A stretch of DNA of 42,276 nt, taken from Candidatus Eiseniibacteriota bacterium (GTDB taxonomy: Bacteria > Eisenbacteria > RBG-16-71-46). A program made the position numbers and the translations under genes. Positions 10,085-18,120 of this stretch are shown piece after piece. The notes under the pieces are model-generated. The model had not been told where the DNA came from, made no database searches, and saw only the letters and a program-made list of their open reading frames with translations. How positions within the stretch are numbered: the stretch's first letter is position 1; every line of letters starts with the position of its first letter. The stretch is from contig JANXPZ010000058.1 of NCBI GenBank assembly GCA_025357055.1, positions 1 to 42,276 of the forward strand. The letters run 5' to 3'.

Positions 10085-11545
10085 TCATGCCTCGCGCTCC
10101 GGCAACGCATCCATCCCGTGGCGGCGGGCCTCGCCTTCCATGCGCCGGACCAGCTCGCGCTTGACGCCATCGCCGAGCGCCGAGGGCTGCCAGGCCTCGA
10201 TCAGCCGCGCCACCTCGCGCCGGGCGCGTTGGCCGAGGGTGAGACCGCCCTCCTCCAGCCAGCGCGCCCGGTTGGCCCGGTCGATCACGGGCCCGGGGAA
10301 GGCGATCTCGCTGCGCAGGTGCCTGCGCGTGTGCCGGGCGATGAGCAGGTGCTTCTCGCGCAACAGCTCCTCGAAGAGCGGACGCGCCGGAAAGTCGTCC
10401 TTCGGTTCGATGCCCCGGACCAGGCGCTGGGTCATGGCGCAGATCTCGTCGTCCACCACCAGCTTCTCGAGACTCTGGCAGGACTCGAAGTCGAGCATGC
10501 CCGGTCCCGACACGCTGTCGATGCCCGAGAGGGCCGCGAGGGTCGCGCCGATGCCGGTCTCGAGACCGGCCTGCGCGTCGAGCGCCTTGGCGTCGCTCAG
10601 GGCGATGTAGGCCTGAGTGGGCAGGCCCAGCGAGTGGCCGATCTCGCTGTAGGCGCAGTCCATCATCATGGTCTCGACCGCGCCCATCGGCGTGGTCTCG
10701 TAGCGCAGGTCGAAGATGGCGGGCGAGCCGCCCCACAGCACCGGCGCCCCCGGGCGCGTGATCTGGCTGATCACCACCCCGCTCAGTGTCTCCGCCGCGT
10801 GCTGCACCAGCGAGCCCACCAGGGTCACGGGCGCCATGAAGCCGGAGAGCGGCATGGAGATGAACTCGACCGGGATGCCCCAAGTCGCGCAGTCCACGAC
10901 GTTCTGGCTGGTGACGTCGCTCCACTTGAGCGGCGCGGTCGGGCAGCACGAGAAGATCGCGAGCGGCTTCTCGCGCAGGGCCTCGCCCGTGCCGCGCACG
11001 GCGAGCTGCAGGTCCTTCATGAGTTCGAAGGCCTCGATCGTGAAGGCGCCGGTGACGACCGGCTTCTCGCCGTAGAGCAGGCTGAGGAAGAGCCGGTAGG
11101 AGTCGGAGATGCGGCTCGGGACGTCGGCCGGGATGAAGGCCGTGCTCTGGGAGGCCAGGTGCGGCAGGCCGCTCACGACCTTGACGTAGCGGATGTAGTC
11201 GGCCGTCACCGGCGCGCGCATCTGGCCCGTCTCGCCGTCGAGGATGTGGATGGCCGCCGAACCCGGGGTGAAGCTGACCTGGCCGGCGCCGAAGTGGTGG
11301 GTCTCGCGCCCGAGCGCATCGTGGAGCCGGAACTCGCGCGGCGCCGAGGCGAGCGCGCGGTCCACGAGCGCGGCGCCCAGGTGTGCGCGCGCGGTCGCGC
11401 GGTCCACGCGGGCCCCGTGCCCGGCGAGCGTCTCGAGCAGCGCCGGGTTGTGGACCTCGACCCCGAGCGAATCGAGGAGGTCCCGCGCCTCGGCAAGGAT
11501 GCGCTCGATGAGCGCGGCGTCGAGCAGTCTGAGGGACGGACGCAT
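10085..11545 (-). CDS. MttB-superfamily corrinoid methyltransferase (non-pyrrolysine)
   Basis: A 486-residue member of the trimethylamine methyltransferase superfamily, TIM-barrel enzymes that demethylate amines or quaternary amines and pass the methyl to a corrinoid protein. Recognisable parts are LLDSLGVEVHN near the N-terminus, QVSFTPGSAAIHILDG, FSCCPTAPLKWSD, and TRPGAPVLWGGSPAIFDLR with GAVETMMMDCAYSEIGH. The reading frame is complete with no in-frame TAG, so this is the pyrrolysine-free branch that includes the glycine betaine enzyme MtgB. Substrate cannot be told from sequence; betaines or similar quaternary amines are the best guess. GGAGG lies just before the ATG at 11545. It is the first gene of the four-gene operon. 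Confidence 0.92.
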   Translation of the reverse strand: MRPSLRLLDAALIERILAEARDLLDSLGVEVHNPALLETLAGHGARVDRATARAHLGAALVDRALASAPREFRLHDALGRETHHFGAGQVSFTPGSAAIHILDGETGQMRAPVTADYIRYVKVVSGLPHLASQSTAFIPADVPSRISDSYRLFLSLLYGEKPVVTGAFTIEAFELMKDLQLAVRGTGEALREKPLAIFSCCPTAPLKWSDVTSQNVVDCATWGIPVEFISMPLSGFMAPVTLVGSLVQHAAETLSGVVISQITRPGAPVLWGGSPAIFDLRYETTPMGAVETMMMDCAYSEIGHSLGLPTQAYIALSDAKALDAQAGLETGIGATLAALSGIDSVSGPGMLDFESCQSLEKLVVDDEICAMTQRLVRGIEPKDDFPARPLFEELLREKHLLIARHTRRHLRSEIAFPGPVIDRANRARWLEEGGLTLGQRARREVARLIEAWQPSALGDGVKRELVRRMEGEARRHGMDALPEREA

Positions 11546-11776
11546 CTGGAGGACCTCCTGGAGCGTGCGAGTCGGTGGGGAGCCGCGCGGGACGGGTCCG
11601 CGGGCGCCGGGAGCAGGATATCACCGCGGGGGCCTCCGGGAGGGCAGGGGCGCGAGGACGGCTGGTGGTCGGCGCGGCCGCGGGATGGGCCGCGCCGGGA
11701 CCGGATCGCCTCCCGCCCCGCAGCCGGACTCGTCTACCGGGCTCGACCGGGCAGACGCGGTATTTCCCGGCGAGGT

Positions 11777-11801
11777 CATACGTTTGGACCATTGCCGTAT
11801 G
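11777..11801. promoter_or_regulatory. Candidate operator palindrome
   Basis: CATACG (11777-11782) and CGTATG (11796-11801) form a perfect inverted repeat with a 13-base spacer that itself contains TGGACCA. The AT content is locally higher than in the surroundings. Its place between two divergent operons suits a shared regulator site. Confidence 0.4.
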
Positions 11802-11937
11802 CGGAGGCATGAACGAAGATGATCACCTACCTCGGGGTCCTCGTGGGGAGGACGTCGCGGGCCGGAGCGCGGGAAGTCGAGTCGCGAACCGGCGACGCTG
11901 GCGGCGCACGCACGACATCGAAAGCGCAGGTCGTCCC

Positions 11938-12049
11938 GGTGACCACCTCCGAAGCAGGGGGTGGTCGCCTCGCAGACCCGGCCGCGCAGGTTGCATCGGG
12001 GCCACATCTCCGCCGCAGGAGAATAGCCACGGCGGCTGGAGGTGTGGCC
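11938..12049 (+). promoter_or_regulatory. Two strong leader hairpins upstream of korD
   Basis: Hairpin 1: 11938-11950 pairs with 11957-11969 over 13 bp, including two G-U pairs, around GAAGCA. Hairpin 2: GGCCACATCTCC starting at 12000 pairs with GGAGGTGTGGCC ending at 12049, and the stem continues with CGCCG/CGGCG past a single bulged base; TCTTCT follows it. Both precede the korD start by 50-160 bases. They would suit an attenuator or riboswitch in the leader of the nine-gene operon. Hairpin 2 followed by a short T-rich run is terminator-like. Confidence 0.45.
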
Positions 12050-12100
12050 GTCTTCTATGAGCCGGTGACAGATGGCCGGTCTCGAACCAGGGGGATCGCC

Positions 12101-12448
12101 TTGAGCCTGAACCCGCGAGTGACCGCGCGGAAGCCGATGGTCTCGCACCCGCCTGCGGTCCGGGGCCGCGTGATCATCCGCGTGGAGCGATGCAAGGGCT
12201 GCGCCTTCTGTGTCGAGTTCTGCCCGCAGCACGTGCTGAAGCTCTCCTCCGAGTTCAATCCCAAGGGCTTCCACTACCCCGTGGTGGTGAAGGACGAGTG
12301 CATCAACTGCACCTTGTGCGCCTCCCTCTGCCCGGACTACGCGATCTACTCGAAACCCGCCGGCGCACGACCGGCCCCGCAGCAGGTCCCCGGCCCGAAC
12401 GGCAACGGCGTGAAGCGCGGGGCATCCAGCCAAGGATCCATGTCATGA
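12101..12448 (+). CDS. korD: 2-oxoacid:ferredoxin oxidoreductase delta subunit (ferredoxin), first KOR copy
   Basis: A ferredoxin-like subunit with two 4Fe-4S motifs, CKGCAFCVEFCP and CINCTLCASLCP, that carries electrons out of the KOR catalytic core. The best start is TTG 12101, preceded by AGGGGGA (12089-12095), giving 115 residues; ATG 12137 would give 103. The frame is open further upstream to 11819, but that extension is Arg/Gly-rich and unlike KorD. The stop overlaps the korA start by 4 bp (ATGA), showing translational coupling. The paralogue at 33642-33959 has the same architecture, with CKGCGFCVEFCP and CKNCDLCEMICP. Confidence 0.88.
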   Translation: MSLNPRVTARKPMVSHPPAVRGRVIIRVERCKGCAFCVEFCPQHVLKLSSEFNPKGFHYPVVVKDECINCTLCASLCPDYAIYSKPAGARPAPQQVPGPNGNGVKRGASSQGSMS

Positions 12449-13641
12449 GCGAGAATCCCGCGGTGCTGACCGGCGAACACTTCCTCCTGGGCGATCACGC
12501 CATCACCGAGGGGGCCCTGGCGGCCGGATGCCGCTTCTTCGCGGGCTACCCGATCACGCCCTCGACCGAGACGGCTGAGCTGATGTCCCACCGCATGCCC
12601 GAGGTCGGCGGCCTCTATCTCCAGATGGAGGACGAGATCGCCTCGATCGCCGCCATCCTGGGCGCGGCCTGGGGCGGGGCGAAGACCATGACCGCCACCT
12701 CCGGCCCCGGCTTCTCGCTGATGCTCGAGAACCTCGGCCTCGGCATCATCACCGAGACCCCCACGGTGATCGTCAACGTCCAGCGCGGCGGGCCCTCCAC
12801 CGGGCTCCCGACCCTCATGGCGCAGGGCGACATGATGCAGGCGCGCTGGGGCTCCCACGGCCACTACGAGATCATCGCGGTCACGCCCTGGAACGCGCAG
12901 GAGTGCTTCGAGCTCACCCTCCGCGCCTTCAACCTCGCCGAGCGCTACCGGACGCCGACCCTGGTGCTGGCCGACGCGGAGATCGGGCACCTGATCGAGA
13001 AGGTGGTGATCCCGCCGGCCGAGAAGCTCGAGATCTGGAACCGCAAGCGTCCGACCGTGAAGCCCGGCGAGTTCAAGACCTTCCAGCCCGACGACGACCT
13101 CATCCCGCCCATGGCCCCCATCGGAGAGGGTTACCGCGTCTTCGTGGACAGTCTCACCCACGACGAGCGCGGTTACCCGGTGATGACCGCCGAGGCCCAG
13201 GCGAAGCTGGTGCAGCGGCTGTGCGACAAGATCCGGAACAACCGCTTCGAGATCTACGACAACGTGGAACGGGACGTGGAGGGCGCCGAGGTCCTGGTGC
13301 TTTCCTACGGCATCTCGGCGCGCACGGCGATGCGCTCGATCGCCCTGGCGCGGGCGCGCGGGCTGAAGGTGGGCATGCTGCGCCTGCGGACCGTCTGGCC
13401 CTTCCCCGAGGAGCGCGTGCGGGAGCTGTCCCGCCGGGTCAAGGGGATCGTGGTGCCCGAGCTCAACCTGGGCCAGATCGTGCGCGAGGTCGAGCGCTGC
13501 GCGATCGACACCTGCCAGGTCGCGCTGGTGCCGCACGCCGGCGGCAGCCTCCACGACCCGGAGGAGATCCTCGACGCGATCGTCCGGGTGAGCGAGGGCA
13601 GGGCTCCGTCGCGGGCCGCCCTGGCGGCCCAGGGAGCGTAG
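12445..13641 (+). CDS. korA: 2-oxoacid:ferredoxin oxidoreductase alpha subunit, first copy
   Basis: A 398-residue KorA-type subunit with the transketolase pyrimidine-binding and C-terminal domains. It contains GYPITPSTE (about 34-42), EDEIASIAAILGAAWGGAKT, TSGPGFSLMLEN, QRGGPSTGLPT and QGDMMQARWGSHG, all typical of the 2-oxoglutarate-type branch. It oxidatively decarboxylates a 2-oxoacid to acyl-CoA together with KorB. It is the same length as the second KorA in the window (398 residues) but clearly diverged. Unusually, korB and korC are not next to it: four Hdr/Flx-type genes are inserted between korA and korB in the same operon. Confidence 0.93.
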   Translation: MSENPAVLTGEHFLLGDHAITEGALAAGCRFFAGYPITPSTETAELMSHRMPEVGGLYLQMEDEIASIAAILGAAWGGAKTMTATSGPGFSLMLENLGLGIITETPTVIVNVQRGGPSTGLPTLMAQGDMMQARWGSHGHYEIIAVTPWNAQECFELTLRAFNLAERYRTPTLVLADAEIGHLIEKVVIPPAEKLEIWNRKRPTVKPGEFKTFQPDDDLIPPMAPIGEGYRVFVDSLTHDERGYPVMTAEAQAKLVQRLCDKIRNNRFEIYDNVERDVEGAEVLVLSYGISARTAMRSIALARARGLKVGMLRLRTVWPFPEERVRELSRRVKGIVVPELNLGQIVREVERCAIDTCQVALVPHAGGSLHDPEEILDAIVRVSEGRAPSRAALAAQGA

Positions 13642-13643
13642 CG

Positions 13644-15650
13644 ATGCCCAGGATCGGCGTGTTCGTCTGCCACTGCGGCGAGAACATCGCGCGCACGGTG
13701 GACGTCCGGAAGGTGGCCGAGGACGCCGGGAGGATCCCCGGCGTGGTCTTCTCCACCGACTACACCTACATGTGCTCGGCTCCCGGCCAGAAGCTGGTGA
13801 TGGACGCCATCCGCGAACGCGGCCTCACCGGGGTCGTGGTCTCGGCCTGCTCACCGCAACTGCACGAACCCACCTTCCGCAACGCCGTCCAGCAGGCGGG
13901 CCTCAATCCCTTCCTCTGCGAGATGGCGAACATCCGCGAACAGTGCTCGTGGGTGCATCCGAACCGGGCCGAGGGCACCGCCAAGGCCTCCCTCATCATG
14001 GCCTCCGCGGTGCAGAAGGTGGCGCGCGGGCGCGCCCTGAGCGCCTCGGAGGTGCCGGTCACCAAGCGCGCGCTGGTGATCGGCGGCGGCGTGGCCGGGA
14101 TCCGCACGGCACTCGACATCGCCAACGCCGGCCACGAGGTGGTCCTGGTCGAGAAGCAGCCGTCGATCGGCGGGAACATGGCCCGCCTGAGCGAGACCTT
14201 CCCCACCCTCGACTGCTCCCAGTGCATCCTGACCCCGCTCATGGTCGAGGTCTCGCGCCATCCCAGGATCGAGCTCATCACCTGCGCCGAGGTCGAGGAG
14301 GTCTCGGGCTACGTGGGCAACTTCCGCGCCCGCATCCGCCGCAGGCCGTCCTTCGTGCGCGCGGACCTGTGCACCGCCTGCGGCGACTGCGCCACCGCGT
14401 GCCCGGCGTCGGTGCCGAACGAGTTCGACCAGGGCCTGGCGTGGCGCAAGGCGATCCACATCCCGTTCCCGCAGGCCGTGCCCTCGACCTACACGCTCGA
14501 TGCCGCAAGCTGCCTGAACACCCAGCTGGTCTCGTCCAAGAGCGGCTACCGGGTGCTCGCGTGCGAGCGTTGCGCCGACGTCTGCAGCCGCAAGGCGATC
14601 GACTACGACATGCGACCCGAGATCATCGAGCGCGAGATCGGCGCGATCGTCGCCGCCACCGGCTACCGGATGATGAGCGGCGAAGGGCTCGCGGACTACG
14701 GCTACGGCCGCTACCCGGACGTAGTGGACAGCCTCGAGTTCGAGCGGCTGCTCTCGGCGTCGGGTCCGACCGGCGGCGAGGTGCTCCGGCCCTCGGACGG
14801 GAAGCCCGCGCGGGACGTCGTGTTCGTGCAGTGCGTGGGCTCGCGCGATCCCGTGCACGGCTACCCGTACTGCTCGCGGGTCTGCTGCATGTACACGGCC
14901 AAGCACGCGCTGCTCTTCAAGCACAAGGTGCACGACGGACGGGCCACGGTCTTCTACATCGACATCCGCGCGGCGGGCAAGGGCTACGAGGAGTTCGTCC
15001 AGCGGGCGATGGAGGAGGAGCGCGTCCTCTACGTCCGCGGGCGCGTGGCCCGGGTCACCCAGGTGGACGGCAGGCTCGTGGTCTACGGCGCCGACACGCT
15101 CAGCGGCCAGCCGTTGCAGGTGCGCGCCGACCTCGTGGTGCTGGCCAGCGCGATGGTGCCTGCGCAGACCAACGTGGCCGCCCGGCTGCGCGTCCCGACC
15201 GACGCGTTCGGGTTCTTCCAGGAGGCCCACCCCAAGCTGCGCCCGGTGGAGACGCTGACCGCGGGGATCTTCATCACCGGCGCCGCGCACGGGCCGAAGG
15301 ACATCCCGGACACGGTGGCCCAGGCGTCCGCCGCCGCGTCGAAGGCGCTCGAGCTCCTGTCCAAGACCCGGCTGCAGCGCGAGCCGACCATCGCCCGGGT
15401 CGACGAGGCCGTGTGCATGGCGTGCTTCGAGTGCGTGCGGATCTGCCCGTACCAGGCGGTCGAGAAGCACGAGGTCCGCGCGCGCGACGGGAGACTCCTG
15501 CGCGTGGTCGCCCGCGTGAACCCGGCGATGTGCGAGGGCTGCGGCGCCTGCGCCGGCGCGTGCCGCTCGAGCGCCATGGACATCCAGGGCTACACCGACA
15601 CCCAGATCTTCGCGCAGCTGACCGCCCTGATGACGGGAGCGGCCTCATGA
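13644..15650 (+). CDS. hdrA: HdrA-like FAD/iron-sulfur electron-bifurcating subunit
   Basis: A 668-residue HdrA homologue. It has the N-terminal GVFVCHCGENIA (about 5-16), YMCSAPGQ, and an FAD-binding VIGGGVAGIRTALDIA (about 145-160). Then come LDCSQCILTPLM (about 188-199), an internal ferredoxin motif CTACGDCATACP (about 242), and two C-terminal clusters CMACFECVRICP (about 590) and CEGCGACAGACR (about 630). In heterodisulfide reductases HdrA carries the flavin that splits electron pairs between ferredoxin and a higher-potential acceptor. The length matches canonical HdrA. It lies 2 bp after korA and overlaps the next start by 4 bp, so it is made with KOR and the Flx-like subunits, which points to one complex. 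Confidence 0.93.
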   Translation: MPRIGVFVCHCGENIARTVDVRKVAEDAGRIPGVVFSTDYTYMCSAPGQKLVMDAIRERGLTGVVVSACSPQLHEPTFRNAVQQAGLNPFLCEMANIREQCSWVHPNRAEGTAKASLIMASAVQKVARGRALSASEVPVTKRALVIGGGVAGIRTALDIANAGHEVVLVEKQPSIGGNMARLSETFPTLDCSQCILTPLMVEVSRHPRIELITCAEVEEVSGYVGNFRARIRRRPSFVRADLCTACGDCATACPASVPNEFDQGLAWRKAIHIPFPQAVPSTYTLDAASCLNTQLVSSKSGYRVLACERCADVCSRKAIDYDMRPEIIEREIGAIVAATGYRMMSGEGLADYGYGRYPDVVDSLEFERLLSASGPTGGEVLRPSDGKPARDVVFVQCVGSRDPVHGYPYCSRVCCMYTAKHALLFKHKVHDGRATVFYIDIRAAGKGYEEFVQRAMEEERVLYVRGRVARVTQVDGRLVVYGADTLSGQPLQVRADLVVLASAMVPAQTNVAARLRVPTDAFGFFQEAHPKLRPVETLTAGIFITGAAHGPKDIPDTVAQASAAASKALELLSKTRLQREPTIARVDEAVCMACFECVRICPYQAVEKHEVRARDGRLLRVVARVNPAMCEGCGACAGACRSSAMDIQGYTDTQIFAQLTALMTGAAS

Positions 15651-17050
15651 CCGAGCCGACCCTGCAGGCCCGGACCGAGACCGCGGCGCCGACCTGGAAG
15701 CCGCAGATCGCGGCCATCGTCTGCAACTGGTGCACGTACGCCGGCGCCGACATGGCGGGGACGACGCGGCGGGAGTACCCGGCGAGCGTGCGCCTGCTGC
15801 GCGTGCCGTGCAGCGGCCGCGTGAACCCGTTGTTCATCCTCAAGGCGTTCGAGCAGGGCGCCGACGGCGTGCTGGTCTCGGGCTGCCACCCGGGTGACTG
15901 CCACTACGTCCAGGGCAACTACTTCGCGCGGCGCCGCTTCGCGGCCTTCCGGTCGTTGCTGAACTTCCTCGGGCTCGATCCGCGACGGGTGCACTTCTCC
16001 TGGATCTCGGCCTCGGAGGGCATCAAGTGGGCGCGGGTCGTCGGCGACGTGACGCGGGCGGTGACCGAGGCCGGCCCGCTCACCGACTGGGGCCGGGCCA
16101 GCTCGCCGGCGCAGGTCACGCTGCCCGAGCCGCCTGCTCCCCGGCCGCAGCCCGCCGCCGCGGAACTGGAGGCGGTCACCGGCCACGTGCGCGAACTCGC
16201 GGCGTCGCTGCTGCGCGAGGGCAAGGTCTCGTTCGTGCTGGGCTGGGCGCCCGGCCCCAGCCCCGGCCAGACGATCCCGGCCTTCATCCAGCGGCCCGAG
16301 GACGCGGCGACGCTGGTCTTCGACACGCACAGCCACGCCGATCTCGCCGCGTTCCTGGCCGGCCCGCGCAAGGTGTCCGGCAAGGTCGCGGTGCTGGTGA
16401 AGGCCTGCGACGCGCGGGCCGCGACCACCCTGCTGGCGGAGGGCCAGCTGGTGCGCGAGGACGTGGTCCTGGTCGGCGTGTCCTGCCCGGGCATGTGGCG
16501 GGACGACCGGCTCGCGTACCGCTGCCACTCCTGTGACGGCGAGGTCGGCGCCCTCTGTGACTTCACCGTGAGTGCCGCGGGCGTGCAGCCGGGGGCGCTC
16601 CCGACCGGCGCGAAGCGGGCCACCGGGCCCGATCCGCGCGATCTCCAGAACGCGCATCTCGAGTCACTGCCTGCCGCCCAGCGCTGGGCGTTCTGGCAGG
16701 AGCAGTTCGCCGACTGCGTGCGCTGCTACGCCTGCCGCGCGGTCTGTCCGATGTGCTACTGCGGGAGCTGCATCTCCGAGCAGCACCGCCCCCAATGGGT
16801 ACCCACCTCGATCGACGGCCGTGGCAACACGGCCTGGAACCTGGTCCGCGCCTACCACCTGAGCGGCCGCTGCGTGGGCTGCGACGAGTGCGAACGCGTG
16901 TGCCCGGCGAACATCCGCCTCGACCTGATCAACCGGCGGCTGGCGCTGGAGCTCGAGCAGCGGTTCGACTATCACGCGGGGACGGACCCGGAGGGGGCTC
17001 CGCCGCTCGCCACCTTCCGGCCCGACGACCCGCAGGAGTTCATCTACTGA
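15647..17050 (+). CDS. MvhD-FrhB/Fe-S fusion subunit (Flx-like)
   Basis: A 467-residue fusion. Residues about 18-145 are MvhD/FlxD-like, with the 2Fe-2S cysteines in VCNWCTYAGAD, RVPCSGRV and SGCHPGDCHY; MvhD docks on HdrA and feeds it electrons. A Pro/Ala-rich linker (about 160-180) follows. Residues about 185-330 resemble F420-hydrogenase beta/FdhB-type proteins (VKACDARAATTLL, VGVSCPGMW). The C-terminus has CHSCDGEVGALC, CVRCYACRAVCPMCYCGSC and CVGCDECERVCP, enough for two or more 4Fe-4S clusters. The domain pairing would wire the NAD(H)-side subunits directly to HdrA. Start codon overlaps the hdrA stop and stop codon overlaps the next start. Confidence 0.82.
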   Translation: MTEPTLQARTETAAPTWKPQIAAIVCNWCTYAGADMAGTTRREYPASVRLLRVPCSGRVNPLFILKAFEQGADGVLVSGCHPGDCHYVQGNYFARRRFAAFRSLLNFLGLDPRRVHFSWISASEGIKWARVVGDVTRAVTEAGPLTDWGRASSPAQVTLPEPPAPRPQPAAAELEAVTGHVRELAASLLREGKVSFVLGWAPGPSPGQTIPAFIQRPEDAATLVFDTHSHADLAAFLAGPRKVSGKVAVLVKACDARAATTLLAEGQLVREDVVLVGVSCPGMWRDDRLAYRCHSCDGEVGALCDFTVSAAGVQPGALPTGAKRATGPDPRDLQNAHLESLPAAQRWAFWQEQFADCVRCYACRAVCPMCYCGSCISEQHRPQWVPTSIDGRGNTAWNLVRAYHLSGRCVGCDECERVCPANIRLDLINRRLALELEQRFDYHAGTDPEGAPPLATFRPDDPQEFIY

Positions 17051-18120
17051 TGGGCACTCCTTCGGCAGGACAGATCCACCGCCTCGGGCGGGACCAACTG
17101 GCGTCGTGGGTGGACGCGCTGCTCGGCGAGCGCAAGCGGGTCTTCGCGCCGGTCCTGCGGCGCGGACTGCGGGTGTTGCGCGCGGTGGAGCGTGCGCAGG
17201 ACGTCGACTTCGCCCCCGGCCGGACCCGCTGGTCGCCCAAGGAGTTCCTGTTCCCCCGCACCGAGACGCTGTTCTCCTATGAGAACCGCGACGGGGTGCC
17301 GGTGCTCGCCGATCCGCCGGCGGACGATGTCCCCCGGATCCTGTTCGGCGTGCAGCCCTGTGACGCCGCCGGCCTGGTGCGCCTCGACTCCATCCTGCTC
17401 CAGGATCCCTTCTACGCCCGGCGCCGCGAGCTCACCACGGTGGTGGCCATCGCCTGCTCCGAGGCCGCTCCCGAGTGCTTCTGCACCGCGGTCGGCGGAT
17501 CCCCTGCCGGCCAGGAGGGCGTGGACGTCCTGCTGGCGCCGCTCGAGACGGGCTGGGTCGTCCGCGCCCTGAGCCCGAAGGGCGAGGCCCTCCTCGCCCC
17601 GCGGCGGGGCGGCTGGGAAACGGCCGCCGCGGGTGACTGGGAAGCCGCCCTCGAGCAGGCGGGCCGCGTGGCCGGAAGCATCGGCCGCCGCGAGCTCCCC
17701 GCCGCCTGGGCGGAGAAGCTCGAGCAGAGCTTCGCCGACCCGATCTGGGACGAGCTCGCCCGTCGCTGCGTCGGCTGCAGCATCTGCGCCTACGTCTGTC
17801 CGTCGTGCTCCTGCTTCGACGTGGCCGACGAGGGCAGCGACGCCTGCGGCTCGCGCTGCCGCACCTGGGACAGCTGCTCCTTCCGCCTGTTCACCCAGCA
17901 CGGCTCGGGACACAACCCGCGCGCCACGCAGCCCGCGCGGTCGCGCCAGCGCGTGCTGCACAAGTTCGCGTTCTACCCGCTGCAGCACGGCGGCCGGGCG
18001 ATGTGCGTCGGCTGCGGCCGCTGCATCCGGTCCTGTCCCGTGGGGATGGATATCCACGCGGAGGTCGTCGAGGTGATGTCCGGGAGACCGGAGAAGGAGG
18101 CGGGGGATGTCCAGCGCTGA
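17050..18120 (+). CDS. 4Fe-4S dicluster subunit, AsrA/HydB/FlxB-like
   Basis: A 356-residue iron-sulfur protein of the sulfhydrogenase beta/anaerobic sulfite reductase A type. The N-terminal half has KEFLFPRTETLF and LFGVQPCDAAGLVRLD (family signature RPCD-x2-A). The C-terminal half has CVGCSICAYVCPSCSCFD (about 240) and CVGCGRCIRSCP (about 319). It would relay electrons between the FAD/NAD-binding subunit encoded next and the MvhD fusion. The ATG at 17050 shares its A with the TGA of the preceding gene. No sulfite reductase catalytic subunit or hydrogenase large subunit is encoded nearby, so an Flx-type role is more likely. Confidence 0.85.
   Translation: MGTPSAGQIHRLGRDQLASWVDALLGERKRVFAPVLRRGLRVLRAVERAQDVDFAPGRTRWSPKEFLFPRTETLFSYENRDGVPVLADPPADDVPRILFGVQPCDAAGLVRLDSILLQDPFYARRRELTTVVAIACSEAAPECFCTAVGGSPAGQEGVDVLLAPLETGWVVRALSPKGEALLAPRRGGWETAAAGDWEAALEQAGRVAGSIGRRELPAAWAEKLEQSFADPIWDELARRCVGCSICAYVCPSCSCFDVADEGSDACGSRCRTWDSCSFRLFTQHGSGHNPRATQPARSRQRVLHKFAFYPLQHGGRAMCVGCGRCIRSCPVGMDIHAEVVEVMSGRPEKEAGDVQR

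Larger units (their letters stand above)
11546..12100. other. 555-bp divergent intergenic region between the corrinoid and KOR-Hdr operons
   Basis: This is the longest gap in the window and must hold the control elements of both large operons. It contains a palindrome at 11777-11801 and two strong hairpins at 11938-11969 and 12000-12049. A short open frame (ATG 11809, stop 12058-12060, 83 codons) has GGAGG upstream (11803-11807) but an Arg/Gly-rich product unlike any family I know. I cannot assign a known riboswitch class by eye. Confidence 0.6.

Noticed and set aside
10085-11545. Pyrrolysine-encoding MttB
   Set aside because: The frame is continuous with no in-frame TAG, and no pylT/pylS is in the window, so it belongs to the pyrrolysine-free branch.
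10026-11810. 594-codon open frame overlapping the MttB-like gene
   Set aside because: It has no recognisable domain and shares the strand of the true MttB frame, offset by one; the MttB frame has all family motifs.
11860-12050. Cobalamin riboswitch upstream of korD
   Set aside because: Pieces such as CGGGAAGTCG and GCAGGAGAATAGCC loosely recall the B12-box, but the full core order is not convincing by eye; left as unassigned structure needing a covariance search.
11819-12100. 94-codon N-terminal extension of korD
   Set aside because: Low-complexity, overlaps strong hairpins, and KorD proteins are about 100 residues; the TTG at 12101 has its own ribosome binding site.
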